The notes: a model not told the origin generated them from the sequence alone. A stretch of DNA of 6,951 nt from an uncultured Candidatus Saccharibacteria bacterium (GCA_946886435.1 CAMPIR010000038.1:1-6951), one strand, 5' to 3'; shown: positions 1 through 5,418, counted from the stretch's first letter. Translations and numbers: made by a program.

Positions 1-13
1 CGTGGTGGGCAAT

Positions 14-19
14 GGGGAG
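14..19 (+). promoter_or_regulatory. Shine-Dalgarno that fixes the GTG start at 26
   Basis: GGGGAG ends six bases before GTG 26. The in-frame GTGs at 2 and 5 would put this purine block inside the coding region and add eight residues ahead of the signal peptide. Confidence 0.6.
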
Positions 20-25
20 TATATC

Positions 26-445
26 GTGATCAAAAAACTATTAACACTCGTATTCGTAGGTGCGGCCAGTCTTGTCTTTAGCCAGGCTCCGACCGCTACC
101 GTTTCTGCGGCCGATGACAAAAAGGCGTCAACCGACAGTTACCACTACGTTGCCCAACCTGGCGACAGCTACAGCCAGATGGCTCGTAAAGCCGTCCAGA
201 CTTACGGCATCAAAACCGACACCAACTTGAGCCTGGCTCAGATCCTCTACGCCGAAAATGGCCTGACGAATGAAGCTAGCTCACCAGAACTCGAAGTCGG
301 TGAAAAAGTTTCTCTTAAGAAAGCGACTGTTGGCGCTTGGATCGAAAAAGCCAAGAAACTCAGTGCTGAGCAAAAAGCTCTCTGGGCTGAGTTCGTTCCC
401 TTCGTTGACTTCAACACGAACAACGTTGGCGAAAAACGAGACTAG
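26..445 (+). CDS. Small secreted LysM-like protein
   Basis: A 139-aa exported protein. I chose the GTG at 26, not the in-frame GTGs at 2 and 5, because GGGGAG (14-19) lies six bases upstream and because this start gives a clean signal peptide: IKK charged end, hydrophobic LLTLVFVGAASLVF, and a VSA-A cleavage site near residue 28. After a short polar linker, residues about 39-98 look like one divergent LysM peptidoglycan-binding domain: YVAQPGDSYSQMA matches the usual Y.V..GDTL..IA opening, followed by LAQILYAENGL and a closing LEVGEKVSLK. A charged helix-prone tail follows (about 99-139). No catalytic domain is visible, so a cell-wall-binding role outside the membrane is the best inference. 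The gene appears monocistronic, ending before a strong terminator. The signal peptide is firm; the LysM assignment is by motif only. Confidence 0.8.
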   Translation: MIKKLLTLVFVGAASLVFSQAPTATVSAADDKKASTDSYHYVAQPGDSYSQMARKAVQTYGIKTDTNLSLAQILYAENGLTNEASSPELEVGEKVSLKKATVGAWIEKAKKLSAEQKALWAEFVPFVDFNTNNVGEKRD

Positions 446-460
446 TTAGTTATCACAGCA

Positions 461-488
461 AAACACCCCGTCATTACGGGGTGTTTTT
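461..488 (+). terminator. Intrinsic terminator after the LysM-like gene
   Basis: A perfect 10-bp stem, AAACACCCCG (461-470) with CGGGGTGTTT (477-486), closes a six-base loop TCATTA and runs into five Ts (484-488). It lies 15 bases after the stop codon. The A-rich left arm means it could also work weakly in the other direction. Confidence 0.9.
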
Positions 489-490
489 GA

Positions 491-640
491 TTAAAGTGGA
501 CGGGGCTATCGCTCGTGAACTCGCTCTTCCGCTTGCTTGAAAAGAAAATAGCTTCGCTGCTTTCTTTTCTGCACTGTGCTTCACGAACCTGTGACTATCG
601 CCGGCTACACCGGCGAGTCACAAGTTCAGATCCGTAGGAT
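491..640. repeat. Gene-free stretch of stacked inverted repeats
   Basis: No convincing ORF. Two long palindromes dominate. The first pairs GAAAAGAAA (539-547) with TTTCTTTTC (561-569) around an inner AGC/GCT hairpin. The second pairs 585-596 with 616-627 (11 of 12 positions) and continues, after a two-base bulge, as CGCCGG (599-604) with CCGGCG (610-615) around CTACA. A closing arm TCGTGAA (513-519) pairs with TTCACGA (580-586). The region could be a structured RNA, a palindromic intergenic repeat or old tRNA-derived sequence; GAACCTGTGAC occurs both here (585-595) and in the tRNA T-arm (701-711). It does not match the core motifs I know for tmRNA or SRP RNA. Confidence 0.5.
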
Positions 641-685
641 TACCACGAGAAAACCCGATCGAAATGATCGGGTTCTATCGTGGTA
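641..685 (-). terminator. Two-part hairpin at the tRNA 3' end, probable terminator
   Basis: The inner stem AACCCGATC (652-660) pairs perfectly with GATCGGGTT (666-674) around GAAAT; read on the minus strand it is followed by TTCTC. The outer arms TACCACGA (641-648) and TCGTGGTA (678-685) are also perfect complements. The right outer arm contains the tRNA's encoded ACCA end, so the folded precursor would hold the CCA terminus in a helix. The T-run is short (TTTTCT), so this could be a processing signal as well as a terminator. Confidence 0.6.
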
Positions 686-757
686 GCACCGACAGGGCTT
701 GAACCTGTGACCTTAGGCTTATGAGTCCTACGCTCTAACCAGCTGAGCTACGGTGCC
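681..757 (-). tRNA. tRNA-Met (anticodon CAT)
   Basis: A 77-nt cloverleaf with encoded CCA. Acceptor GGCACCG pairs with CGGTGCT (a G-U closes the top), D-stem GCTC/GAGC has loop AGCTGGTTA, the anticodon loop is CTCATAA, and T-stem ACAGG/CCTGT holds TTCAAGC. It lacks the C1-A72 mismatch and the three G-C pairs of initiator tRNA. Its D-arm and GGTCACAGGTTC stretch resemble elongator Met more than lysidine-modified Ile2, but a CAT tRNA cannot be assigned with certainty by eye. The last pair of the anticodon stem is an A-G mismatch (TAGGA against GCCTA). Confidence 0.92.
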
Positions 758-779
758 GTATTGCCGTAAAGCACAGTCG

Positions 780-788
780 ATTGTAACA
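780..788 (-). promoter_or_regulatory. Extended -10 promoter for the tRNA
   Basis: On the minus strand TGT-TACAAT gives an extended -10 (TACAAT at 780-785) with no good -35 at the usual distance. Transcription would start near 773, about 16 bases before the mature tRNA. No terminator separates the upstream 58-aa gene, so some read-through from there is possible. Confidence 0.45.
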
Positions 789-805
789 GATGTAAGTAAA
801 CTTTT

Positions 806-982
806 CTAGGCAGCGAGTTCGACAAATTCTTCTTCTATAAAGTCATCGGCTTCGGTGTCTGCGAGAGCAAGTGCTGCCATTCGTCGGTTAAGGAAACTTC
901 CGAGACGCTCTGGGCTAGCAGCGCCTTCTTTCCATCCTTGTTCTAGGATGATGTTGTTGAGTTCGTTTTCGTGCTTTGTCAT
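806..982 (-). CDS. Acidic 58-aa hypothetical protein
   Basis: Unrecognised. ATG at 982 is preceded by AAAGG (990-994) with seven bases of spacing and by a near-consensus promoter, which is the main reason to believe in it. The N-terminal part (TKHENELNNIILEQGWKEG) is charged and helix-prone, the middle (ASPERLGSFLNRRMAALA) is amphipathic, and the C-terminus is strongly acidic (DTEADDFIEEEFVEL). It has no signal peptide, membrane helix or cysteine, so it should be a soluble cytoplasmic miniprotein. The acidic tail could serve as a protein-binding segment, but no function can be assigned. It may share a transcript with the tRNA downstream. Confidence 0.65.
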   Translation of the reverse strand: MTKHENELNNIILEQGWKEGAASPERLGSFLNRRMAALALADTEADDFIEEEFVELAA

Positions 983-1021
983 GGGGTTGCCTTTATTTTT
1001 GTTTTATTTGGTTATAAGTAC

Positions 1022-1050
1022 ATCATAACGCAAATGCTTAGTTTTGTCAA
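1022..1050 (-). promoter_or_regulatory. Strong sigma70 promoter for the 58-aa gene
   Basis: On the minus strand TTGACA (1045-1050), a 17-base spacer and TATGAT (1022-1027). Start is expected near 1015, giving a leader of about 33 bases. It is the best sigma70 match in the window. Confidence 0.85.
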
Positions 1051-1071
1051 TACCTTTTAACCATATTCTTT

Positions 1072-1100
1072 TTGACCCCTGGTCGTAACTGTGGTATATA
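1072..1100 (+). promoter_or_regulatory. Sigma70 promoter for the membrane/ATP-cone/flavoprotein operon
   Basis: TTGACC (1072-1077), 17-base spacer, TATATA (1095-1100). Start near 1107 leaves a leader of about 21 bases before ATG 1128. It is back to back with the promoter of the 58-aa gene, their -35 boxes only 21 bases apart. The first ORF has only a weak GTGAG (1106-1110) as a possible ribosome site. Confidence 0.75.
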
Positions 1101-1127
1101 GTGTAGTGAGAAACTATAAAAATCAAC

Positions 1128-1847
1128 ATGCTAAACACATCCGCTCTCACTGACGTTTCCCCGTTCATCCTCATCCTCGTGGGGGCGATTTTCGTACACG
1201 CCTGTTTTCAGCTGAGCGTGAGCGTCCTAACCCTCCTCAGTTCACATACTATCGGCCGCCGCCTACCCAACCAGAGGCTGCTCAACCTGAATTTTTGGTA
1301 CATCCTCGGTACGTTCGTTGCGATCACGCTACTTCAGCTCGGCGCTATCGCCACCCATCGCTGGGGCATGGCGCACAGCAGCAGTCTCACCACACTCATT
1401 ACGTTCAGTCTCATCCCACTTGTTGCACTGCTACTCATACTCTTCTACTACCGGCGCGGGCGCGGAACGCAGCTGTGGCTACCTCGGCCAGCTGCCCAGT
1501 ACATCACCTCACGAGCCAAGCGGACCAAGTCTAGTGTCGAAGCGTTTGCGCTCGGCGTCATGACAGCACTGACAGAGCTACCGTTCGCACTGGCGCCGCT
1601 CGCCATCGTTGCGTTTGCTTTCCAGGGATTTGCCAGCAGCCATTGGCTCAACTTGGCCGTCGGCTATAGCCTCGCCGTCTGTGCGCCGCTCGTGTTCGTC
1701 GCCTTTTACCTCAGCAGCGGCCACAAAGTCAGTAGTGTCCAGCGCTGGCGTGAAGGTTCCAAAGATTTCCTCAGATGGGCAAGCGCAGCCATGTTGTTAC
1801 TACTAACGGTCTATCTCGCAGTATTACAGATCGGAGCAGCACGATGA
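1128..1847 (+). CDS. Six-helix integral membrane protein, function unknown
   Basis: 239 aa with about six hydrophobic segments near residues 11-35, 53-76, 88-109, 136-168, 173-196 and 214-236. Basic stretches lie between helices 1 and 2 (GRRLPNQR) and between 3 and 4 (YYRRGRG to SRAKRTK), suggesting both loops are cytoplasmic. The 3+3 layout, with helices 1 and 4 each carrying small and polar residues in mid-membrane (VHACFQLS and TALTELPFAL), recalls the LysE/DsbD-CcdA type of fold with two related halves, but the CcdA/DsbD proline-cysteine signature is absent. A transporter is therefore only an inference. Cysteines C26 and C185 are the only ones. It is the first gene of the operon; its TGA overlaps the next ATG by four bases, so translation is likely coupled to the ATP-cone gene. 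Confidence 0.85.
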   Translation: MLNTSALTDVSPFILILVGAIFVHACFQLSVSVLTLLSSHTIGRRLPNQRLLNLNFWYILGTFVAITLLQLGAIATHRWGMAHSSSLTTLITFSLIPLVALLLILFYYRRGRGTQLWLPRPAAQYITSRAKRTKSSVEAFALGVMTALTELPFALAPLAIVAFAFQGFASSHWLNLAVGYSLAVCAPLVFVAFYLSSGHKVSSVQRWREGSKDFLRWASAAMLLLLTVYLAVLQIGAAR

Positions 1848-2122
1848 CCGAGGCCTACGTCGTCAAGCGCGGCACCCACAACTCCGAGGCGTTTGACCCA
1901 CTCAAGCTCCATCAGAGCGTCGTCGCTGCCTGTCTGTCTGTTCGCGCCCTTGAAGGCGAAGCACATACGACCGCCGAACGAGTCTGCCGCCACGTTATCA
2001 ACTGGTTGATGAATAAAACCGAGGTAACCAGTGCAGATATACGCCGTGTGGCCAGTAGTCACCTCGGAACCTATCACTCCGAAGCTGCGTATCTCTATGA
2101 ACATCACGAGCTGGTAGCGTAA
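1844..2122 (+). CDS. Stand-alone ATP-cone domain protein
   Basis: The protein is 92 aa and almost entirely one ATP-cone: VVKRGTHNSEAFDPLKLHQS (6-25) matches the family opening VVKRDG...PFD..KL..SI, then AERVCRHVINWLMN helix, TEVTSADIRRVASSHL, and the closing AAYLYEHHEL that mirrors A.VRFASVYR. ATP-cones are regulatory modules that sense ATP/dATP in ribonucleotide reductase and in NrdR. Here there is no NrdR zinc ribbon (one cysteine pair at most, C30 and C48, not CXXC) and no reductase domain. I chose the ATG at 1844, which overlaps the upstream TGA and has GGAG (1833-1836) seven bases before; the earlier in-frame ATG at 1775 would overlap the membrane gene by 70 bases. It sits between a membrane protein and a flavoprotein, so it may sense nucleotides for one of them. 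Confidence 0.85.
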   Translation: MTEAYVVKRGTHNSEAFDPLKLHQSVVAACLSVRALEGEAHTTAERVCRHVINWLMNKTEVTSADIRRVASSHLGTYHSEAAYLYEHHELVA

Positions 2123-2136
2123 AGGAAAGGAACCGT

Positions 2137-3510
2137 ATGGCAAAACAAAAATATGATTATGATCTCATCGTTATCGGTAGCGGTGCCGCCGGAAGCGTTG
2201 CCGCAGATATCGTCGCGAGTGCCGGCAAGCGTGTCGCTATCATCGAGGCCGACAAAGTAGGTGGTGGTAGCTCTAACTGGGGCGACGTTCCGACCAAAGC
2301 CCTGCTCGAAGCCGCCCGGGTCTACAACTCGGCGAAAGAAGCAGGTACCTTCGGCATACGAGCATCAACTGCTGGGTTTAACTACCCATCGGTGCGTGCC
2401 TGGAAAGACCTGGCCATCAAACGCACCGGCGTTCACTCACAAGCAAAACACTACCAGTCAAAAGGCATCGGACTCTACCATGGCCGGGCACATTTCATCT
2501 CGCCACATGAAATAACCGTAAACCGCCGACACCTGAGCGCCGAGCATTTCCTAGTTGCGACCGGATCCCAGTGGGCTGAACTGAGCGTTCCGGTATCGGC
2601 TCGCGTCACCCTCCTCAACCCACGCACCGCACTCGACCTCACGAAACCGCCACGAACACTCTTTGTTATCGGCGGAGGCTCAACCGGCGTGGAGTTTGCC
2701 GAGCTCTTTGCTAGCTTTGGTACCAAAGTCTATATCGCCGAAGAAGCCCCACGCCTCTTGCCGCGTGAGGATCAAGAAGTCAGCCAGCTCGTCGAAGCCA
2801 TCCTTGCGAAGCGACGAGACATACAAGTCTTAACTAAGGCCAAGGTGACCGGCATCGGTGCCGAAGGACTCAGTGCCCGAGTTAGCTTCCTGCGCGGCGG
2901 CGAAGAACATTCTGTCAAAGTCGATCAGGTACTCGTCGCTGTTGGCCAAGACCCGACCGTTGATATCGGCCTGGAAAACGCCGGCGTCGAATACTCCCCT
3001 CACGGCATCATCACTAACGAATACCTTCAGACCAGCGCTCGGCACATCTACGCAGCCGGTGACGTCATCGGTTCGCATATGTATACGCATACTGGCGTCT
3101 ACGAAAGCAGGGTTGCAGCCAACAACATCCTTCATAAACAAAAAGTTTCGCCCAACTACCGAGCCGTTCCGAGGGTCACCTTCCTTTCACCAGAGGTTGC
3201 TAGCGTTGGCATGAGCGAAGAAGATTGCCTAAAACGCGATCTCTCGATCAAATCAGCCATCGTTCCAGTCAACATCATCGGCCGCGCCAATGTTAGCAAT
3301 ATGATGGATGGCTTCGTAAAGGTCATCACCGACAAACGCGGTGTCCTCATCGGCGCGAGCGTTGTATCCGCTCACGCCGGAGAAGTCATTCATGAGCTCA
3401 CGCTTGCTATCCAGCATGAGCTCACTGCTGCTCAGGTCACTAACACGCTCCACGCCTTCCCGACCTGGTCGGAAGCCGTCCGAGTTGCCTGCGCAAAGAT
3501 CAAGGCCTAG
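2137..3510 (+). CDS. FAD/NAD-dependent oxidoreductase of the disulfide-reductase fold, lacking the redox cysteines
   Basis: 457 aa, a normal length for the lipoamide dehydrogenase, mercuric reductase and SthA family. In order: FAD Rossmann GSGAAG (14-19) with E37 for the ribose; active-site loop GGGSSNWGDVPTKAL (42-56); ATGS (141-144); NAD Rossmann GGGSTGVE (179-186) with acidic E202 at the end of strand 2, favouring NADH over NADPH; second FAD motif YAAGDV (305-310); C-terminal dimerisation domain. In active members the loop reads GG.C.N.GC.P.K; here S45 and D50 replace the two cysteines. The dimer-domain HAHPT..SE motif is HAFPTWSE (439-446), so F441 replaces the catalytic histidine. SthA also keeps GGG...WG and lacks a full cysteine pair, so a transhydrogenase, NADH oxidase or quinone reductase-like activity by flavin alone is plausible. 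Only C364 and C452 remain. A strong purine-rich site (AAAGGAAAGG, 2121-2130) precedes ATG 2137. Confidence 0.92.
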   Translation: MAKQKYDYDLIVIGSGAAGSVAADIVASAGKRVAIIEADKVGGGSSNWGDVPTKALLEAARVYNSAKEAGTFGIRASTAGFNYPSVRAWKDLAIKRTGVHSQAKHYQSKGIGLYHGRAHFISPHEITVNRRHLSAEHFLVATGSQWAELSVPVSARVTLLNPRTALDLTKPPRTLFVIGGGSTGVEFAELFASFGTKVYIAEEAPRLLPREDQEVSQLVEAILAKRRDIQVLTKAKVTGIGAEGLSARVSFLRGGEEHSVKVDQVLVAVGQDPTVDIGLENAGVEYSPHGIITNEYLQTSARHIYAAGDVIGSHMYTHTGVYESRVAANNILHKQKVSPNYRAVPRVTFLSPEVASVGMSEEDCLKRDLSIKSAIVPVNIIGRANVSNMMDGFVKVITDKRGVLIGASVVSAHAGEVIHELTLAIQHELTAAQVTNTLHAFPTWSEAVRVACAKIKA

Positions 3511-4248
3511 CTAGAGCTGATCAGCGGCTCGTTTGGCTTCGTTCTTCGTATTTGCCTTGGCGCGTGAGATATCACGTTTGGCAACATCGGCGTTTTGACG
3601 GCCGGCGTCATAGGCTTGTTCGAGCAGGCGAGCCGCCACTTCACGCCCACCGAGACCGAAGGCGAGCGCTAACCCGAGTGCAACGGCACCGATCAGAGCC
3701 GTGTAGGTGATGAGGACGATCTCTTCGGCGATCATCAGCTCGTTGAGGATCATAAAGACCGCGATACTCATCGTTAGCGACGGAATCACTGCGGAAAGCA
3801 GCTTGGCTAGTGCTGTACGCCCCATCACTCGTTGCACAAATGCAACCGCCACACCGGAAATAGTGCTCGCCACCAAAAAGATGATGATAGCCGCGATCAC
3901 ATGCGGTAGATAACTATAGATCGCACCGATTAGATTGTTGAGCGCTGGTAGGTTCAGGGCTGATATGGCCAGCGATATGAACCCGAGGAATACGAGCCAG
4001 TAGACTACCCTGCCGACAAACCGCGACGGACTCTCAACGATACGTGAAATCACGTTGCCTGCCGGCGAGGTATGAAGCGCTCGGTCGAAACGCATCCGCT
4101 GCAAGCCCTTCCTGACGACCGATTTGAGGAACATCGCTACAAAATAGCCGACAACAAGCAGCAGCAACGCTCCAATCAGCTGTGGTAGATATTCAAATAA
4201 CCCTTCTAAGCCGTCCTGAAACGATCTGCCAAAGTCATTGTTGTTCAT
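3511..4248 (-). CDS. MscS-related membrane protein with conserved TM-helix repeats
   Basis: 245 aa in the inner membrane, with hydrophobic segments near 22-44, 82-103, 114-139, 154-175 and 178-200. The pattern of repeated YLP-.LIGA.../YLPHVIAA helices and the signature AFGLGGREVAARLLE (196-210) are those of the conserved TM-helix family often annotated as small-conductance mechanosensitive channel-like. The MscS cytoplasmic beta domain is missing; instead the chain ends in a charged, probably coiled-coil tail (about 210-245, rich in Lys, Arg, Ala, Asp). I would therefore not assert channel activity. ATG 4248 has a full AGGAGG (4255-4260) six bases upstream. Its stop codon directly abuts that of the convergent flavoprotein gene. 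It follows the 38-aa membrane gene by 13 bases, so the two are probably one transcript. Confidence 0.85.
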   Translation of the reverse strand: MNNNDFGRSFQDGLEGLFEYLPQLIGALLLLVVGYFVAMFLKSVVRKGLQRMRFDRALHTSPAGNVISRIVESPSRFVGRVVYWLVFLGFISLAISALNLPALNNLIGAIYSYLPHVIAAIIIFLVASTISGVAVAFVQRVMGRTALAKLLSAVIPSLTMSIAVFMILNELMIAEEIVLITYTALIGAVALGLALAFGLGGREVAARLLEQAYDAGRQNADVAKRDISRAKANTKNEAKRAADQL

Positions 4249-4261
4249 GTGAACCCTCCTG

Positions 4262-4378
4262 TTAGAGAAATAGGTTGATGATAAGGGTGAGCAAGACGCT
4301 CAACACAAGACTAATGACGATAGACGGCCATAGAAAAAACTTGACCGATACCTTGCCTGATGTGAGCTCTTTACCCAT
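4262..4378 (-). CDS. 38-aa single-helix membrane protein, probably leaderless
   Basis: A short basic N-terminus (MGKELTSGKVSVK) is followed by one hydrophobic helix from about residue 14 to the end (FFLWPSIVISLVLSVLL then TLIINLFL), with no tail outside. This predicts N-in topology. There is no Shine-Dalgarno before ATG 4378; instead the CACAGT part of the shared promoter motif ends six bases upstream, which would put the transcript start at the A of ATG. The stop lies 13 bases before the start of the MscS-like gene. I do not recognise a family; a small partner subunit for that membrane protein is inferred only from linkage. Confidence 0.6.
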   Translation of the reverse strand: MGKELTSGKVSVKFFLWPSIVISLVLSVLLTLIINLFL

Positions 4379-4384
4379 GCTTAT

Positions 4385-4418
4385 ACTGTGAGGAAAAGCC
4401 CACCTAGTGTCAGTGAAA
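4385..4418 (-). promoter_or_regulatory. Shared two-part promoter motif, copy A (small TM + MscS-like operon)
   Basis: On the minus strand TTTCACTG (4411-4418), exactly 20 bases (4391-4410), then CACAGT (4385-4390). ATG 4378 begins six bases later, consistent with a leaderless message. The same two words with the same gap occur upstream of the KGG gene and the flavodoxin-fold gene. Confidence 0.55.
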
Positions 4419-4456
4419 TTTTTCTCAGCGACCTCGAGCCATAGGCGTGAGGAAAG

Positions 4457-4486
4457 AGAAAAGGAGCCCGGGATGGCTCCTTTTCT
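4457..4486 (-). terminator. Intrinsic terminator after the KGG gene
   Basis: A perfect 12-bp stem, AGAAAAGGAGCC (4457-4468) with GGCTCCTTTTCT (4475-4486), around CGGGAT. Read on the minus strand it ends in TTTTCTCTTTCC, a pyrimidine-rich terminator tail, 38 bases after the KGG stop. It isolates that gene from the operon whose promoter motif begins about 40 bases further on. The rest of 4419-4523 shows nothing else. Confidence 0.8.
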
Positions 4487-4523
4487 AAAAGGGTGGGTGG
4501 GGTCTATTTATGTTCAGGCGTAG

Positions 4524-4703
4524 CTAGTCACTACCACGGCGACTATTTTGTCCGCCCTTTTGCCCGGCTTCGCTCGCCTTTTGCTTGTCGTTAGCGAAGT
4601 TCCCCGGGTTGTTTTGAGCACCTTGGGACTTACCGCCTTTTGAAGCAATATCTTTTTGCTTCTGCTCGTCCATTGATGCGAATCCTCGATCGGATGTAGC
4701 CAT
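4524..4703 (-). CDS. KGG-repeat general stress protein (YciG/con-10 type)
   Basis: A 59-aa hydrophilic, probably disordered protein rich in Gly, Lys, Gln, Ser and Asp, with no hydrophobic core, cysteine or membrane segment. It carries the family signature twice: IASKGGKSQG (19-28) and the later NFANDKQKASEAGQKGGQNS (36-55), close to the NF..D...ASEAG+KGGQ.S repeat of E. coli YciG and to stress-induced KGG proteins. Members are induced by starvation, salt or desiccation and are thought to act in the cytoplasm; the mechanism is not settled. ATG 4703 has a very strong AAGGAGG (4709-4715) five bases upstream. The gene has its own promoter motif and terminator and so is probably monocistronic. Confidence 0.88.
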   Translation of the reverse strand: MATSDRGFASMDEQKQKDIASKGGKSQGAQNNPGNFANDKQKASEAGQKGGQNSRRGSD

Positions 4704-4739
4704 AATAGCCTCCTTCCGTTACTTGGTATTGCACGTTCT

Positions 4740-4773
4740 ACTATGCGCTGTATGCGCCTGGTTTGCAGTGAAA
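4740..4773 (-). promoter_or_regulatory. Shared two-part promoter motif, copy B (KGG gene)
   Basis: On the minus strand TTTCACTG (4766-4773), 20 bases (4746-4765), CATAGT (4740-4745). A start near 4733 would give a leader of about 30 bases containing the AAGGAGG. No standard TTGACA/TATAAT pair is visible here. An AT-rich stretch (AAATTT) just upstream is shared with copy A. Confidence 0.55.
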
Positions 4774-4809
4774 AATTTACTTGAGCAGGATATTACAACA
4801 GATGTACTG

Positions 4810-5418
4810 CTACGCTTTTGGCGGTATTGGTGTCGCCTGCAGGGCGCGCGCAACAGAGCTTAGTGCATGAGCCATCAGGCCAGCATTGCGGTGCGAGCGC
4901 TCCTTATCTTTTTCGTTATCATTTTCGATATAGGCCGGACCCATCGGCGCGCCCTGATTGTAGTACGTCCATGAATGTCCCGGAACCGTAAAACCGATTT
5001 CGATCATCGACGCACTCATCTCGGCGATAACATGCTTCGCACCGTCTTCGTTGCCAGTTACCACGCAGCCACCGACATGGTTATAGGCTACTGGCCGCCC
5101 TTGTTCGTCGGTTTCCTTTAGCATGCCATCCATACGTTCGATTACCCGCTGCGCGACGCTACCAACGCGCCCCATCCAGGTCGGGCTAGCGAGAATCAAG
5201 ATATCTGCTGCCAGGATCTTTTCGCGGACGATAGGCCACTCATCGCCATTTCCCTCGTCGCTCTTCACGCTCGTTGGGATATTATGATCAATGACCCTGA
5301 TCATCTCGCTCTTTACGTCATACTTCGCAAGCTCTTTGGCGACAACATTCGCTAGCGCTTCGGTGCTCGATGGTTCCGGTGACTTCTTGAGGGTACAGTT
5401 GAGTATTATCGCTTTCAT
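4810..5418 (-). CDS. Flavodoxin-fold NAD(P)H-dependent FMN reductase-like protein
   Basis: 202 aa, typical for this family. The hydrophobic first strand MKAIILNC is followed by the FMN-phosphate loop (T9 to T19, ending PSSTEA). The second FMN loop is ILASPTWMGRVGS (75-87), the third is VVTGNEDGAKHV (119-130). These are the three flavin contacts of the FMN_red/flavodoxin families, so a soluble cytoplasmic FMN oxidoreductase using NAD(P)H is likely; the substrate is unknown. I chose ATG 5418: AAGGAG (5428-5433) lies nine bases upstream and the protein then begins directly with strand 1. Longer in-frame starts up to 5589 would run through the promoter motif and the upstream gene. No clear terminator follows in 4787-4809. 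Confidence 0.85.
   Translation of the reverse strand: MKAIILNCTLKKSPEPSSTEALANVVAKELAKYDVKSEMIRVIDHNIPTSVKSDEGNGDEWPIVREKILAADILILASPTWMGRVGSVAQRVIERMDGMLKETDEQGRPVAYNHVGGCVVTGNEDGAKHVIAEMSASMIEIGFTVPGHSWTYYNQGAPMGPAYIENDNEKDKERSHRNAGLMAHALSSVARALQATPIPPKA

Noticed and set aside
2..25. Upstream GTG starts for the LysM-like protein
   Set aside because: They have no ribosome site visible in the window and would place eight residues before a typical signal peptide; GGGGAG fits GTG 26.
617..646. Plus-strand tRNA-like 3' half (T-arm-like GTTCAGATCC and TACCA)
   Set aside because: The T-stem does not pair and no matching acceptor, D-arm or anticodon arm lies upstream; at most a relic.
1295..1806. 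Alternative frames inside the six-helix membrane protein
   Set aside because: Their products are low-complexity and unlike proteins; the main frame has six clear helices and a promoter.
1775..1843. N-terminal extension of the ATP-cone protein
   Set aside because: It would overlap the membrane gene by about 70 bases and adds nothing domain-like; the ATGA overlap with GGAG is a standard coupled start.
2261..3453. Several other open frames on both strands inside the flavoprotein gene
   Set aside because: They are shadows of a GC-rich gene with complete family motifs, and none shows a domain, signal or ribosome site.
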